From the NCBI RefSeq assembly GCF_900182925.1, contig NZ_LT900024.1, positions 744,001 to 808,000 of the forward strand: a stretch of 64,000 bases of DNA. The letters run 5' to 3'. Below, in pieces: positions 28,537 to 38,141 of this stretch (position 1 is its first letter; every line of letters starts with the position of its first letter). A model generated the notes under the pieces. It was not told the origin of the DNA and made no database searches. It was given only the letters and a program-made list of their open reading frames with translations. The translations under genes were made by a program, and so were the position numbers. Origin of the DNA: Psychrobacter sp. LV10R520-6. Lineage in GTDB: Bacteria; Pseudomonadota; Gammaproteobacteria; Pseudomonadales; Moraxellaceae.

Positions 28537-28982
28537 ATCTCTCTCAATATATAATAGACAATAATAAAATTAGACGCATAGTAACAAAAAATACCAGACT
28601 TAGTAACTGTTAATCATGGGATGAGCGTATTTTTCTTAACGCATCGGCATACTATCAGTCGTTATCTATCACGACAATCCTTTTGGCTTACTAAAGAGGA
28701 GAATCTACAAAACTATTAGGCAGATAGGTATTGAATTTAGGTGTATTAGATGCCATAGACATCGGCTGTAATAATAGGTGGTGTTAATATTAGCGATCAT
28801 ACTTAAGTGGTGTATTTACTTTACATTAGTTTATCTATAATAAATGATTATTTTTGAAAACAGATAGCATTAATAAAAACAGATATCATCACAAATTATT
28901 GTTAAAGAGCAGTATCAATGCTAATATCAAATGGCTATTTTTATCTCTACTAAATTTTATAAAAATTGGTTAGTAATATCAA
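28537..28982. other. Divergent spacer between yajC and the CNNM/CBS gene
   Basis: No gene was found. AAAACAGATAGCATTAAT and AAAACAGATATCATCACA form an 18-nt direct repeat near 28856-28892. The tgt/queA genes that often precede yajC are not here. The upstream side of yajC holds AT-rich sequence in which promoters for both directions are expected. Confidence 0.45.
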
Positions 28983-28985
28983 TTG

Positions 28986-30407
28986 ATGGCGTTTCTAGTA
29001 CCATTTTTTAGTGAGATAGATGATAAACAGCACTTAGTTAATATTTTATATATGGTCGCAGATTTCATCGTGTTTCATCCTTTTTCATTTTTCTTTTTGT
29101 TTAGGTTACCTAACTTGTCCACCACTTTTTTGTTTACACCCCGTTTGTGTCGTCCACGCGCTTATCGTAAAGAAGCGTCTGCTAAACCTCCCCCGACGAC
29201 TTGTCACCACACTTGCCTGAAGGCGGCACCAACATTGATAGTGTTATTACTGACGATACTTCCTTATTCAGCATCAGCCGCTGAGGTGTTGGTAGAGCAG
29301 CCAACCACTACCAATGTAATGCTACTGATAGGTTTTGTCAGTATGGCTATCGGCTTGTCCTTTATTTGTTCGATGGCAGAATCTGTACTGCTCAGTATGA
29401 CACCTTCATATATTGCCGATGTTCAAGACAGCAATCCTAAAAAAGCGAAAATGCTCAAGCGCTTGAAACAAGATAAAGTTGATCAATCACTGGCAGCGAT
29501 TTTAACCTTAAATACGATGGCCAATACTTTAGGCTCTATCGGCGCTGGGGCACAAGCGACTATTGTATTCGGTAGCGCTTGGTTTGGACTGTTTTCAGCC
29601 TTGATGACACTTGCTATCCTAACTTTTTCTGAAATCATCCCCAAAACATTGGGTACGGTATATTGGCGTCAGCTTAGTGGGCCAGTAGCTTACTTCGTGC
29701 GCGGCATTATTGTTGTCTTATATCCCATTATTTGGCTTTCAGAGCGTTTGACCAGACTATTGGTACGTGGAAAAGAGACCGACGTCTTCAGTCGCCGTGA
29801 GTTCGCCGCTCTTGCCAGTATTGGTGAAGAGGCCGGGCACATCGATCCACTAGAGTCACGGATTATTCGTAACTTGTTAGCATTCGGTGCGATTAAAGTT
29901 GAGGATATTATGACGCCGCGTTCAGTAATGCTGGCGTTTGAGCAGACTAAAACGGTTGCTGAGGTACTGGTCGATCGCCCAAAGTTAACCTTTTCACGCT
30001 TGCCAATTTATGATGGTGAGCTTGATAATATCACCGGCTTTGTATTAAAAACGGATATGCTATTAGCGAAAGTTAATCATGCCATGCACAAGCCACTGAC
30101 TCAGTTTCAGCGAGACATTACTTATGTATTCTCAAAAATGAAGCTGTTTGATTTATTAGAGTTGATGCTAAAAAATCGTATTCATATCGCTATTACCGTC
30201 GGTGAGTATGGTGAAGTAAAAGGACTGGTTACTTTAGAAGATGTGTTCGAAACCTTATTAGGTCTTGAAATTGTTGATGAGATAGACCGAGTAGAAGACA
30301 TGCAGGCGCTGGCACGGCAAATGATGGATAGACGAGTAGAGCGCTTAGGGATGAAGCTTAGTGATGATGAACGGTATGATGATATTAATACTGAGACTAA
30401 GCTTTAA
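28986..30407 (+). CDS. CNNM (DUF21) and CBS domain membrane protein
   Basis: This is a membrane protein of the CNNM/CorB family, which is linked to Mg2+ transport or sensing. The DUF21 domain starts near residue 112 of the longest reading (MLLIGFVSMAIGLSFICSMAES, SEIIPKTLGTVYW) and is followed by two CBS domains (VEDIMTPRSVMLAFE, VKGLVTLEDVFETLLGLEIVDE). The C-terminal CorC_HlyC domain of longer relatives is missing. The start is uncertain: residues 1-80 look non-native (Phe- and Pro-rich). A TTG at 29235, with AGGCGG upstream, would give a short signal-like start before ILPYSASAAEV. Confidence 0.82.
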   Translation: MAFLVPFFSEIDDKQHLVNILYMVADFIVFHPFSFFFLFRLPNLSTTFLFTPRLCRPRAYRKEASAKPPPTTCHHTCLKAAPTLIVLLLTILPYSASAAEVLVEQPTTTNVMLLIGFVSMAIGLSFICSMAESVLLSMTPSYIADVQDSNPKKAKMLKRLKQDKVDQSLAAILTLNTMANTLGSIGAGAQATIVFGSAWFGLFSALMTLAILTFSEIIPKTLGTVYWRQLSGPVAYFVRGIIVVLYPIIWLSERLTRLLVRGKETDVFSRREFAALASIGEEAGHIDPLESRIIRNLLAFGAIKVEDIMTPRSVMLAFEQTKTVAEVLVDRPKLTFSRLPIYDGELDNITGFVLKTDMLLAKVNHAMHKPLTQFQRDITYVFSKMKLFDLLELMLKNRIHIAITVGEYGEVKGLVTLEDVFETLLGLEIVDEIDRVEDMQALARQMMDRRVERLGMKLSDDERYDDINTETKL

Positions 30408-30740
30408 AGAAAAATACTTATTATAATGCTAACTTAAACGCAATAGAATAAAAGTAGCCTTATAAATACCGCAATGGGAATGTTAGCGGTAATACCATGA
30501 GGCGCTAACGGTTACCAGTTATGGGCAAACTTATTGTGTTCATGTCAGGATTAGGATACACGCAAGAATTACACATGGTGTTACATGGCTGTGAGGATTA
30601 AATGCTAGGCTAAAGCATATTATTGGTTAACCACAACGACGAAAATAATATCGATAAGGGCTTTTTTATTAAAGGCTTTTTAACCAAGAGTCATGCTAAC
30701 TAAAAACTATGTTAATTAAAGGCTACGCTAACTAAGGACT
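30408..30740. other. Spacer with a 16-nt tandem repeat
   Basis: No gene was found between the CBS gene and the small secreted protein. The right end holds the tandem repeat described at 30692-30740. The promoter of the secreted-protein gene should lie here. Confidence 0.45.
30692..30740 (+). repeat. 16-nt tandem repeat reaching a start codon
   Basis: CATGCTAACTAAAAAC, TATGTTAATTAAAGGC and TACGCTAACTAAGGAC are three consecutive 16-nt units. The next unit begins TATG and contains the start codon of the downstream gene, while the third contains its AAGGA ribosome site. Earlier units carry ATG but lack the ribosome site. Confidence 0.8.
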
Positions 30741-31241
30741 ATGATGAAACGACTATGGGGGCAAGGGCTATTTGCTCTACTGATCAAAGCTGCTAGCGCA
30801 ACTGCTTTATTCGCTGTAGCAAGTACAGTAAGCATCAGTGCACAAGCGGCTACTATGACCGAAGGCTTGGTACAAAACTATGCTTCGGCTATGAAATCAG
30901 CAGCCAACAGCCAAAATACCAACCAAGTGGCACGCCTCGTTTCTGATGATGCGTTGATCTCATTGTCAAGAAAAGGCAAGTCTACCAGCTTAGACAAAGA
31001 TGCGTATTTAAGGTTGTTGCAAAACAGCTGGAACCAAACGTCGAACTATCACTACGATATCACTATCGATAACATCGTCATTACCGGAGTGCAGGCTAAA
31101 GCCAATGTAACAACAAACGAAAGCTGGGTAAAAGAGGGGAGAAATGTCTCATTTGTGACGACTTCACGAGTGACGCTGACCTCACCAACTGGTAATGCGG
31201 TACTTTTACGTGCAGTATCGCAAGTGACTATTGAATATTGA
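30741..31241 (+). CDS. Small secreted protein, possibly NTF2/SnoaL-like
   Basis: The 166-residue product begins with a basic N-terminus and a long hydrophobic stretch ending SISAQAA, a clear Sec signal peptide. The mature part of about 125 residues has the pattern of an NTF2-like fold: two helices (GLVQNYASAMKSAANSQN), then LVSDDALI, and four strands (YHYDITIDNIVITGVQAKANV, NVSFVTTSRVTLTS, VLLRAVSQVTIEY). I infer the fold from the pattern only and assign no function. Ser/Thr/Asn content is high. The gene has a good AAGGA site and stands alone before mltD. Confidence 0.72.
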   Translation: MMKRLWGQGLFALLIKAASATALFAVASTVSISAQAATMTEGLVQNYASAMKSAANSQNTNQVARLVSDDALISLSRKGKSTSLDKDAYLRLLQNSWNQTSNYHYDITIDNIVITGVQAKANVTTNESWVKEGRNVSFVTTSRVTLTSPTGNAVLLRAVSQVTIEY

Positions 31242-31474
31242 ATAATAAAAGACAATGAGGATACGCCCTAGTAACATTACTCTAACCGACTAATACTTCT
31301 AGTACTTCGGTTTATATAGCTAGTACTTATGGTGTTAGTCTTAACCTTTAAGACAATCGCTTAAGTTTTGTCTGTTATCTTTTATATTACACTGGTCTTT
31401 GCTTTACATTGCATACTATACTGTCAATTAATTTTATTTCCATCTATTCTTGTTGTTAGGAAGCTCCTATTATC

Positions 31475-34400
31475 ATGTCTACTGTGTCATCAACTTCTCG
31501 CTCATTTATCGCTTTACCACTGACGCTTGCGGTGTCGGCTTTACTCCTCAGTGCTTGTAGCAATACCTCAGCAGTGAAAAGTACCGGTGCAACCAATAGC
31601 GCGCCTGTGGTCACTAAACGCTCTGCTACTGCGGTAAAACCAACCACTAGCGCTGACTATTCAACCGCTTATTTAGACGCTGATAGCTTGGATGAGTTGG
31701 CAGATTTATTAGAAGCCAGTGATATGACCATGGTTGAAGACAATAGACTTGCCATTCAACAATACGGAGACTTGTGGAGTCGTCTGCGGGCTGGCTATCA
31801 AATGAATGGTAGTAAAGCGGTTTATAATCAGCGTATTGAAGGACAAAAAAGCTGGTTTACCAGCCGTCAGGATTATCTAAACCGCTTGACTGCGCGCGCC
31901 AGCCGCTACTTGTACCATACCGTACGTGAAGCTGAGCGTCGTAATATTCCTACTGAGTTAGCATTGTTACCCGTCATCGAGAGCTCGTATGACCCTAGTG
32001 GCACAAGTAGTGCTGCTGCGGCAGGTTTATGGCAATTTATTCCGAGCACCGGCCGTATTTACGGTCTGAATCAAAGTAGTAGCTATGATGGTCGCCGTGA
32101 TGTTATCGAGTCGACCCGCGCGGCTTATGACTTTTTGACGGCATTACACAATCAATTTGGCAGCTGGGAGCTGGCCTTAGCTGCTTACAATGCGGGCCCT
32201 GGTCGTGTTCAAAAAGCTATCGATGCCAATGCGGCTCAAGGATTGCCAACTGATTATTGGTCACTCAGGCTACCGACTGAAACCATGAACTATGTTCCGC
32301 GCTTTTTAGCCGTTGCTGAAATTGTTGCTCAACCTGAGCAATATGGGGTTTATCTACCAGCGATTGCCAACCGTCAGCATTTTCGTAGTGTGCCAGCCAA
32401 TTATGGTGTGAGCTTAGCTGAAGTGTCGCAATTGACAGGGGTTAGTTATGACGAGCTAGAAAAGCTTAATACGGCCCTAACCTCATCACGTATTGACTCA
32501 TCAGGTCCACAGCGGGTCATCATCCCTAATGACGTTAACTTAACGGTTGATGCTAAGTTAAGCGCATTGAGAGGTAATGGCAGCAGCAATGTCATTGCTT
32601 CAAGCAACGCTAATAGTAATACGACTGCCCCTAGCTATTCAAGTCCAACGTCTCCTAGCTATAATAGCAAGCCTTACACTAGCTCATCGTTGCCTTCTAC
32701 GGGTGGTGGTTTAGCTGATTATGCAGCCAGTGCTAGTGTACCTCAGCAGACGACCAGCTATATTACCCCAACCAGCACGCCCACTAGCAGCTCTGTTTAT
32801 AGCAGCAACGTGTCAGTCCGTACTGAACCACCGCTTACCAGTAAAGAAACCAATAAAATCAATGCTGAGCTAAAAAGCAGTAATAGCTTACCAACTACTT
32901 CGGCAACGATTACCCAAAATAATACTATTGTCCAAGAACCACCATTAAGTAAAGAAGAGCGCGATTTTATTGTTAATCAAATTCAGACACAAACGCCGGA
33001 AACGAATGTGGTTAGCACCATTGACGGTAACATTAAATTATCGGCAGTACAGACACAGCAGTCTATATTAGAAGCTAGCGGCAAAGAGAAAAAGCTTAGC
33101 TTCCCTAAAACCTCAACCAGCAAACCAAAACCGCAAGGTCAACGTACCACCTACGCTGTAAAACGTGGCGATACCTTGTCTAATATTGCCAGCCGAGCTG
33201 GTGTTAGCTGGCGTGATATCGCAGAGTGGAACCAAATAGATGCCAGCTCAAAATTGCTCTCTGGTAGCACTTTATATCTGTATGATGCCAAAACAATTGA
33301 GCCACTGAGCAGTGCCAGTACTAACAGCGCAAATCAACCAGAAAGCTACGTGGTACAAGGGGGCGATACTCTTATTGGTACTGCCAACCGTTTTGGTTTG
33401 TCAGTGACCCAGTTAGCAACCTATAATAATTTGAGCAGCCGTGCTGACTTATTAAGAGGCCAAAAGCTGTGGTTGATACCAGGTAAAGTGACTGCACCTA
33501 TAAGTACGCCAGCGGCACCATCTTCGAAATCTAGCAGCAAGTCCACAGGCGCGACTAAAAACTACAGAGTACAATCTGGCGATGGTCTGATTGCTTTGTC
33601 ACGGCAATTCAATGTCTCAATCGATACTTTAGCCAGTCTCAATAGTATTGGTACCACAGACTCGCTGTATGTGGGTCAAACGCTGAAAGTGCCTGCCAGC
33701 GTAGACGTTACTGCTGCTAGTAGTAATAGCGCTAGTAGTAACACCAGTAATACAAGCAGCTCAACGCCTACCAGTAACTATAAGGTAAAGTCAGGTGACA
33801 CTTTAATCGGTATTGCCAATAGTATCGGGGTTAGTGCACAGCAAGTAGCAGCTGTTAATAGCAGCTTTGATGCTAAGGCTCGTTTACAACGTGGACAGAC
33901 GATTAAAGTGCCAGCATCTAAAGCAGAAGTAAACCGTCAATTAAATGATCAACCAACCAACTACAAAGTGCAGTCGGGTGATACTTTGACTGGGGTGGCC
34001 AAACGCTATAATATTGGTTTGAGCGACTTAGCATCAGCGAATGGTTTGAGCAGTACCTCAAACTTGATACTTGGTCGTACTATCACTATTCCTGCCAGCG
34101 GTAATAGCGTGAGTATTCCAACTAGCAAGAGCAGCAGTAGTGGTAGCAGTAACACAGCGACCACTAGCAGTAGTGGCAAAAAGCTGGGTAATACAGAAAA
34201 CTATAAAGTTCAGTCAGGTGATGGTTTGATTGCTTTAGCACGCGGCCTTGGGGTTTCAGTAGAAGACTTAGCGGCGACCAATAATATGGCGGCTAATGCA
34301 CAGCTACAGCGTGGGCAAACCATTAAAGTCCCGAAAGTCACGGTCAGTTATACCGTTGGCTCAGGCGATAGCTTGATTGGATTGGCACGGAAATATGGGG

Positions 34401-34489
34401 TCTCAACGCAAGAGCTGGCTGATATGAATAAGATCGCGCCAGATACGATGTTACAGCGTGGTCAGCGTCTGACCGTACCAAATCGTTAA
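31475..34489 (+). CDS. mltD: Membrane-bound lytic transglycosylase MltD with seven LysM repeats
   Basis: MltD cleaves the glycan strands of peptidoglycan at the outer membrane. The lipobox LLSAC puts the lipidated Cys at residue 28. The SLT catalytic domain lies at about 140-290, with the catalytic Glu169 in LPVIESSYDP and GLWQFIPSTGR and AYNAGPGRV after it. A degenerate LysM-like segment follows near 310-355, then a Ser/Thr-rich linker. Seven clear LysM repeats then follow, each with (S/R/G)GD(T/G/S)L near its start, from about 560 to the C-terminus. E. coli MltD has about 450 residues and far fewer repeats; this one has 1004. Ser/Thr/Asn linkers separate the repeats. A terminator follows. 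Confidence 0.93.
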   Translation: MSTVSSTSRSFIALPLTLAVSALLLSACSNTSAVKSTGATNSAPVVTKRSATAVKPTTSADYSTAYLDADSLDELADLLEASDMTMVEDNRLAIQQYGDLWSRLRAGYQMNGSKAVYNQRIEGQKSWFTSRQDYLNRLTARASRYLYHTVREAERRNIPTELALLPVIESSYDPSGTSSAAAAGLWQFIPSTGRIYGLNQSSSYDGRRDVIESTRAAYDFLTALHNQFGSWELALAAYNAGPGRVQKAIDANAAQGLPTDYWSLRLPTETMNYVPRFLAVAEIVAQPEQYGVYLPAIANRQHFRSVPANYGVSLAEVSQLTGVSYDELEKLNTALTSSRIDSSGPQRVIIPNDVNLTVDAKLSALRGNGSSNVIASSNANSNTTAPSYSSPTSPSYNSKPYTSSSLPSTGGGLADYAASASVPQQTTSYITPTSTPTSSSVYSSNVSVRTEPPLTSKETNKINAELKSSNSLPTTSATITQNNTIVQEPPLSKEERDFIVNQIQTQTPETNVVSTIDGNIKLSAVQTQQSILEASGKEKKLSFPKTSTSKPKPQGQRTTYAVKRGDTLSNIASRAGVSWRDIAEWNQIDASSKLLSGSTLYLYDAKTIEPLSSASTNSANQPESYVVQGGDTLIGTANRFGLSVTQLATYNNLSSRADLLRGQKLWLIPGKVTAPISTPAAPSSKSSSKSTGATKNYRVQSGDGLIALSRQFNVSIDTLASLNSIGTTDSLYVGQTLKVPASVDVTAASSNSASSNTSNTSSSTPTSNYKVKSGDTLIGIANSIGVSAQQVAAVNSSFDAKARLQRGQTIKVPASKAEVNRQLNDQPTNYKVQSGDTLTGVAKRYNIGLSDLASANGLSSTSNLILGRTITIPASGNSVSIPTSKSSSSGSSNTATTSSSGKKLGNTENYKVQSGDGLIALARGLGVSVEDLAATNNMAANAQLQRGQTIKVPKVTVSYTVGSGDSLIGLARKYGVSTQELADMNKIAPDTMLQRGQRLTVPNR

Positions 34490-34507
34490 TATCTGCTAGA
34501 CAAATCA

Positions 34508-34552
34508 TGGTTTTAACTGACTGTGGTTTTAACTGGATTTTAACTCATAGAA
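34508..34552 (+). repeat. 15-nt direct repeat after mltD
   Basis: TGGTTTTAACTGACT and GTGGTTTTAACTGGA are adjacent 15-nt units, and TTTTAACTCATAG follows. They lie just before the mltD terminator. Confidence 0.6.
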
Positions 34553-34585
34553 AAAGCTGCCTTAGTGATAAGGCAGCTTTTTTAT
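34551..34585 (+). terminator. Terminator of mltD
   Basis: AAAAAGCTGCCTTA and TAAGGCAGCTTTTTT form a strong stem with a short loop and a T-run, about 60 nt after the stop codon. Confidence 0.85.
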
Positions 34586-34636
34586 TTGAAGATTTTTTAT
34601 TTAAAGTCTTCTTGTTTAAAGACTTTTTTAGAGAGT
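34577..34636 (+). repeat. 15-nt tandem repeat between mltD and mltF
   Basis: CTTTTTTATTTGAAG, ATTTTTTATTTAAAG, TCTTCTTGTTTAAAG and ACTTTTTTAGAGAGT are four consecutive 15-nt units. The first overlaps the T-run of the mltD terminator. Confidence 0.75.
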
Positions 34637-34660
34637 GCTATCAAACCGTTTCAGTCTTAA

Positions 34661-35860
34661 TTAAACAGTCTCGGTCTTGATAGTTTCAAGATAACTTCTA
34701 ATGTTGCTTACATAGTGCATAGCCTGACCGTAACGGCTATTCGATGCTCTATGTTCTGATAGATAGGCATAGACGTTCGCCCAGCTCTTGTCATCAATAC
34801 CGTCAGCACTAAGCTTACGCTGAATGCGCTTCACTGCATTCGGACCCATATTATAGCCAGCTAGCGCGAACCAAATGCGATCTGTTTTTGGCACATCCGC
34901 AAAGTCGGACTTCATCTGCTCTAAATAGCGGGCGCCGCCACTGATACTTTGGCTAGGGTCAACGCGGTCAGAGACCCCCATGGCTTTTGCGGTGCTATTA
35001 GTCAGCATCATAAGACCGCGCACCCCTGTTGGTGATACGGCATTGGCATCAAGATGCGATTCTTGATAGCCCATTGCTACCAATAGCTCCCAATCATGAT
35101 TATAGTTTTGCGCTTGCTCTTCAAAAGAAGACTGATAATCAGGCAATTTCTCGGTCAGTGTGGTCTTGAAATGCTGCTGACTATAAGCGTCTTTGAGTAA
35201 GTTTTGATTATAAAATGCCGCTAATTTTTGAGTCTCTTCTAGCTTGATACCATTACATAAAAAATAACTGGCTTTTTTTGATAACGGATCATCTGCTCCG
35301 TTAAACGTCCAGCTGACTTTAGGGTGTAAGCCATTTTTAGTCAAGCTGGTATCATAGCCACAGCTCAAATTAACTGAGGATAAGGCAAGCTGGCTTTTCA
35401 ATTGGGTACTAGCAGTCGTTAACGCCATGTCAGCATCACCTGACTGTAGCGCTCTTAGTGCCGCTTCCTCACTAGCATAGGCTTTTAGATCAATAGTGAC
35501 CCCAAGCTCATCTGCATAGCTGCGTACCAAGTCATAACCGAAGCCATGTTGGAAGCCATCAGTGGCAAAGTAGGTACTGTCGCCAGGCACAGCCGCGATA
35601 GTTAACGTCTGTTCCAGCATGACCTGATCATAGGCTGGCACCGGATCGCCCATTGTCGTTAGACTCTCGGCGGGTAGGGATAATAAAGCAATGCTGGCTG
35701 CTTGTATTAATTTTTTAGACTTTCCAAAACGAGACGATGAAAGGTGGGGAACGAGGTTACTTCTAGTGCTAAGTGAGCGCTTGGCCGGACGCAGTAGGTA
35801 AGAGATACGGCGTTTGGCACCTTGCGCAGATACTTTGACACGATAAGTAATACGTTGCAT
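34661..35860 (-). CDS. mltF: MltF-like lytic transglycosylase
   Basis: The 399-residue protein joins a periplasmic binding protein-like domain (about 80-220) to an SLT transglycosylase domain (about 240-385), as MltF does. The catalytic Glu lies in AMGYQESHLD, with GVRGLMMLT and AGYNMGPNAV after it. The binding-like half is short and carries Cys in SCGYD and FLCNG, so its fold may be reduced. The N-terminus is long and basic, with a hydrophobic stretch near 53-65 that could be a signal anchor; no lipobox is visible. A good AGGAG site supports the start. The C-terminal IKTETV is repeated just after the stop, which suggests recent shortening. Confidence 0.82.
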   Translation of the reverse strand: MQRITYRVKVSAQGAKRRISYLLRPAKRSLSTRSNLVPHLSSSRFGKSKKLIQAASIALLSLPAESLTTMGDPVPAYDQVMLEQTLTIAAVPGDSTYFATDGFQHGFGYDLVRSYADELGVTIDLKAYASEEAALRALQSGDADMALTTASTQLKSQLALSSVNLSCGYDTSLTKNGLHPKVSWTFNGADDPLSKKASYFLCNGIKLEETQKLAAFYNQNLLKDAYSQQHFKTTLTEKLPDYQSSFEEQAQNYNHDWELLVAMGYQESHLDANAVSPTGVRGLMMLTNSTAKAMGVSDRVDPSQSISGGARYLEQMKSDFADVPKTDRIWFALAGYNMGPNAVKRIQRKLSADGIDDKSWANVYAYLSEHRASNSRYGQAMHYVSNIRSYLETIKTETV

Positions 35861-36979
35861 TGAGGTCTCCTAATTTTAGCCATCCTGCTTACCCTAAAAA
35901 TGCGTTATCAGCGTAGACCTATAATCATAAGACAGGCATACGCTAAAATTACATCTTAAATGACATCACACTTAGTAATAGCATAAGAGTGGTATCACTT
36001 TGAATAAATATAGAAGCCATTTACAGAGGTTATTTACATGAGTTAGTCATACAAAAAAACAATATAAAAATGGCGGTGTAACCCGTTTGCTAGCGTAAGA
36101 TTAAAAGTAATAACGCACAGCACGAATAAGGACAAAAATTAAATGATCCTTCAATCAAAAACAGGTTAAACAACTATATTAAACATAGGTAAGGTCATGA
36201 ATAAGTTATCGAGACATAGGCGTGGGCAGTAATACTGACGTTGATACAGTCGTTAAAAAATACAACTAAAACTTGAATCAACTTTTACTGCGCTATTGTT
36301 AGTGGTTGTATACTCTATATATAACTGATAGGGCATAGTCTTTACTGATACGCTAACGTCTAGCAACACGAATAAATAACTGACTTTATGAAATTTATCA
36401 TTCAACTAATAAATTAATTTATAAAATCATGCTACACCGTTATTGCTATGCTAAATATAAGAGATACGGTGACGCTGAGTATATATTGTGCAATCACAGT
36501 GTCTCTTTAGGTAATTATTCCGATTTTCATCAGTCATTATTATTGGTAAATAGCAAACAAAAACCGATTATTTCGTATATTTGAAGCTATGTACCATATG
36601 ATGTGATGAGTATGTAAACAATGACCATTTATCTAGCGCTATAACTGGAAGCTGTAATAAATGGGAAGTTTCATGACAAAACGTTCTTTTACAAGTAACT
36701 AATATGCGGTTATTAGTCACAGTATTCAAGTTAAGTTAAGAAAAGAGCGATAAAACTTAACAATCAGGCTACAGACGGTCAAGAAAAGACCTATTTAATA
36801 TTTTTTTAGTAAACTAAAGTTTTACAAATATAAAATAACTCTTGCTTAGCATCTTATCTTTATAGTGGGAAGTTAAATTAAGGAATAGCGTTGATTGGCT
36901 CATCAAATCAGAGCAACTATTATGTTTAATTAGCGAAATGCATCATTATCATGCCTCATTCGATGAGCTTAGCCGCTTA
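35861..36979. other. 1.1-kb gene-free region between mltF and the Nif3-family gene
   Basis: This is the longest non-coding stretch in the window. It is AT-rich, and I found no convincing gene, tRNA or known RNA. The one structure noted is an imperfect stem, AGAGATACGGTGA (36460-36472) with TCACAGTGTCTCT (36494-36506), 11 of 13 paired with a 21-nt loop. The mltF promoter should lie at its left end. It could also be the remains of a lost gene. Confidence 0.5.
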
Positions 36980-37834
36980 TTAGGCTGGGTTATCAATGTC
37001 AATAAAGCTTACTGGTAATTTAAAATGTTGGGCGATTAACTCACCCAATGCTTGGATACCGTTGCGTTCTGTAGCGTGATGACCGCAGGCGAAATAGTCG
37101 ATTCCAAGCTCACGAGCAATATGGGTGGTACGTTCTGAGATTTCACCTGAGATAAAAACATCACAGCCCATTGCTGCTGCTTGTTCAATCATGTCTTGTG
37201 CGCCGCCAGTACATATTCCGATACGCTTAAGCAGCTTTGAGTCAGCAGTATTGTTTTCGATATCAGTCGGGATATTAGTGGGAGTATTAGAATGTTGATA
37301 GTTACTTGAGATATGCAGCGGTTCTCTTCCTAGTGCTTGAGTGATGCAAGTAATCAGACTTTGCGCACTTTGCGGAGTACAAGTGGCAATATTGCCCACC
37401 GGATGCGACTCATTAGGGTACAGTGGCCCAGTAATGGTCATGCCTAGCATCTCTGCAAGTTTAACGTTATTGCCGATGACGGGATGTCCATCAAGGGGTA
37501 GGTGATAGGCAATTAAAGAGATGCCATGCTGCATTAATTTACGGATACGTTGACCTTTCATGCCTACTAGGGGGGCAGATTCCCCTTTCCAAAAATAACC
37601 GTGATGTACCATAATAGCTTCGGCGTTAGCTGCAATTGCGGCGTCAATTAAGGCCTCACAAGCAGTAACACCAGTAATGATACGTCGAATAGGTCGTCCG
37701 CCATCCACTTGTAAGCCGTTGGGGGCGTAGTCTTTAAAGGCGTCAGCAGATAAGTACTCATCACAAAATTGCGTTAACGTTTGCGCGGTTATCGATGTAT
37801 TCGATAGTTCAATTATGGCATTTTTAGTTGTCAT
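36980..37834 (-). CDS. Nif3-like dinuclear metal protein (YbgI family)
   Basis: This family forms toroid hexamers with two metal ions per subunit; its biological role is debated (it is sometimes listed as GTP cyclohydrolase 1 type 2). The 284-residue protein has the metal-binding VHHGYFW, LIAYHLPLDGHP and, near the C-terminus, FACGHHATERNGI. GLQVDGGRPIRRIITGVTAC near the N-terminus is typical. Residues about 190-215 are a Thr/Asn-rich insertion. It is divergent from the DegS-like protease gene, as in several gammaproteobacteria. Confidence 0.92.
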   Translation of the reverse strand: MTTKNAIIELSNTSITAQTLTQFCDEYLSADAFKDYAPNGLQVDGGRPIRRIITGVTACEALIDAAIAANAEAIMVHHGYFWKGESAPLVGMKGQRIRKLMQHGISLIAYHLPLDGHPVIGNNVKLAEMLGMTITGPLYPNESHPVGNIATCTPQSAQSLITCITQALGREPLHISSNYQHSNTPTNIPTDIENNTADSKLLKRIGICTGGAQDMIEQAAAMGCDVFISGEISERTTHIARELGIDYFACGHHATERNGIQALGELIAQHFKLPVSFIDIDNPA

Positions 37835-38141
37835 TATATTTTCCTGTTGTGCTTTAATTAGTGTAATAATTAATGGGATTTAATTATTAGTGGGTTTTGC
37901 TGAATTTTTGGTATTACTTATAGCATCAAAAGACAGAACAATAGCTAGAATGCTTATAAGAGTGATTTTATCATACCGCTGAAAAAATTCTGATAAGCAC
38001 ACTAACTGAAATGGTACACGATGCGTTACTATTGGACTGTGTTGCCAGTTATAATTTACATACATGAATGTGTCCATCTGAAGCACTCAGCTGATAACCC
38101 TTATCAACGCTTGTTTATATAAAATTTATAGAGGTTTTTAT
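37835..38141. other. Divergent promoter region between the Nif3-family gene and the protease gene
   Basis: This 307-nt AT-rich spacer must hold two divergent promoters. The ribosome site AGAGG lies just before the protease start. I see no coding sequence that can be defended. Confidence 0.4.

Noticed and set aside
37880..38086. Open frame of 68 codons on the minus strand between the Nif3 and protease genes
   Set aside because: No ribosome site or protein-like pattern; it fills the expected divergent promoter region.
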